NCBI RefSeq assembly: GCF_000157995.1
Contig: NZ_GG657556.1
Coordinates: forward strand, 558,967-595,497
Source of the DNA: Holdemania filiformis DSM 12042
Lineage (GTDB): Bacteria; Bacillota_I; Bacilli_A; Erysipelotrichales; Erysipelotrichaceae
Direction of reading: 5' to 3'
Length of the DNA: 36,531 bases
A program made the position numbers and the translations under genes. Below are positions 35,658 to 36,531 of this stretch, piece by piece (the first letter of the stretch is position 1; each line of letters begins with the position of its first letter). The notes under the pieces are model-generated. The model was not told the origin of the DNA. It saw only the letters and a program-made list of their open reading frames with translations, and searched no databases.

Positions 35658-36412
35658 TGTTAAGAGTTGGAGAAGAATTAATTACTATTCTGGATCCTGA
35701 ATCTTCTGCATCCGAAGCTTACCGAACATTAAGAACCAATATTCTGATGCGGAACTTCGATCGGGATATGAAAGTCATCAACATTATTTCAACAACTGCC
35801 CAGGAAGGAAAAACGACTTGTGTTCTCAATCTTGCCATGGTTTACGCTCAGTTACAGAAAAAAGTCTTAGTCATTGATTTAGACTTACGGATGCCAACGA
35901 TTCATAAAAAACTGAAGTTAAAGAATAAAAAAGGCATTTCGGATATCATCGGTCATCAAGCAGAATTTGAGGAAGTTGTTTTACAGCCTTATGAAAATGT
36001 GGATGTAATTACCGCAGGAACGAAGATTCCGTTTGCTTCCGAGTTTATCCAATCGAACGCCTTAAAAGAATTCATTGAGGAGAGAAAAAAAGAATATGAC
36101 TTAATCCTTTTAGACTGCCCGCCGGTTGGATTGGTGACGGATGGAATAGTGGCTGCCTCATATTGCGATGGAACGATCTTGGTTTGTGCCTCGAATCGAA
36201 ATGACCGAAAAGAATTACTCCGAGTCAAAGATCAGTTTGAACAGACACAAGTGAATGTCATTGGAATTGTCATGACGATGATGCCAGTTCAGCGAAAATA
36301 TTATAACAGTTACGGTTATCGATATAGTGATTCGCAGAAAAAGACAGCACAGAAGAAAAAGAAAAATTCAATCATGTCTTCCATTACGAAAAAAGGCGAT
36401 AAAAAGAAATGA
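35657..36412 (+). CDS. cpsD: CpsD/CapB-type tyrosine-protein kinase (BY-kinase)
   Basis: Cytosolic bacterial tyrosine kinase of 251 residues that works with the Wzz/CpsC membrane protein and controls polysaccharide assembly. Walker A is AQEGKTT near residues 46-53, Walker A' is VIDLDLRMP near 73-81, and Walker B is LILLDCPP near 150. The C-terminal Tyr cluster RKYYNSYGYRY (about 213-223) is the autophosphorylation tail. The activating motif of the partner is on a separate gene, the Firmicute arrangement. It overlaps cpsB by four bases (ATGA). Confidence 0.95.
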   Translation: MLRVGEELITILDPESSASEAYRTLRTNILMRNFDRDMKVINIISTTAQEGKTTCVLNLAMVYAQLQKKVLVIDLDLRMPTIHKKLKLKNKKGISDIIGHQAEFEEVVLQPYENVDVITAGTKIPFASEFIQSNALKEFIEERKKEYDLILLDCPPVGLVTDGIVAASYCDGTILVCASNRNDRKELLRVKDQFEQTQVNVIGIVMTMMPVQRKYYNSYGYRYSDSQKKTAQKKKKNSIMSSITKKGDKKK

Positions 36413-36531
36413 TCGATATTCATAGTCATTTAATTCCAAAAGTGGATGATGGAAGTCAAAGTTTAGAAGAATCACTCTCTTTATTGAAGCAAGCAGAACA
36501 GGACGGAATAACAGAACTCATCACTACACCC
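36409..36531 (+). CDS. cpsB: CpsB/CapC-type tyrosine phosphatase, N-terminal fragment
   Basis: Only the first 41 residues are in the window; the gene runs off the end. The start IDIHSHLIPKVDDGS is the metal-binding signature of the PHP-type manganese-dependent phosphatases (CpsB, YwqE), followed by LEESLSLLKQAEQDGI. The enzyme removes phosphate from the CpsD tyrosine tail. It overlaps cpsD by four bases. The order kinase then phosphatase differs from streptococci, where cpsB comes before cpsC and cpsD. Confidence 0.93.
   Translation, partial: MIDIHSHLIPKVDDGSQSLEESLSLLKQAEQDGITELITTP

Overview
The window reads as the chromosome of a low-to-mid-GC Firmicute with an anaerobic, fermentative lifestyle. 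Evidence is the two T-box leaders, the strong Shine-Dalgarno sites (AGGAGG), the PPi-dependent pyruvate phosphate dikinase and the electron-bifurcating [FeFe]-hydrogenase operon. My impression is an Erysipelotrichia-type gut bacterium, but nothing here proves the family. Every gene I can support is on the + strand.

Region 1 (1-9360) is protein quality control and translation: a partial unknown gene, tig, lon, engB, a SpoVID-like LysM gene, a DJ-1/PfpI gene, then valS behind a T-box. The order tig-lon-engB-spoVID-valS follows the Bacillus subtilis order tig-clpX-lonB-lonA-ysxC-hem genes-spoVID-ysxE-valS with genes missing. A sigma-E-like promoter precedes the LysM gene. Region 2 (9360-12500) holds a hairpin-rich intergenic stretch, a regulator with two Lrp/AsnC-like modules and, overlapping it by 4 bases, an orphan alpha-type subunit of an NDP-forming acyl-CoA synthetase. 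Region 3 (12500-20480) is a set of mostly monocistronic metabolic genes: a RibD/DHFR-like reductase behind a ten-copy 7-bp repeat, an anchored alpha/beta hydrolase, ppdK behind a perfect cre-like palindrome, an SDR, an aspartate dehydrogenase-like protein and two lipoproteins.

Region 4 (20480-26790) starts with a T-box and a TGS-less thrS, translationally coupled to an ABC substrate-binding lipoprotein. It continues with pepD, a methyltransferase and an ABC permease that may be leaderless; no ABC ATPase is present. Region 5 (26800-31000) is hydCBA, a bifurcating hydrogenase whose hydA has lost one base exactly at the codon of an expected H-cluster cysteine. A membrane-anchored endonuclease/phosphatase-fold protein follows.

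Region 6 (32230-end) is the start of an exopolysaccharide/capsule operon: priming sugar transferase, NusG-like (LoaP-type) antiterminator, LytR-CpsA-Psr protein, Wzz-type chain-length protein, CpsD tyrosine kinase, and CpsB phosphatase cut by the window end. Terminator-like hairpins sit in its leader and twice between its first genes. Together with the NusG paralogue this suggests processive antitermination control of the operon.

Several starts are placed by ribosome binding sites rather than by the longest open frame, notably lon, valS, thrS, pepD, hydC, hydA, the endonuclease-like protein, the LCP protein and the Wzz-type protein. All promoter, operator and hairpin calls were made by eye.
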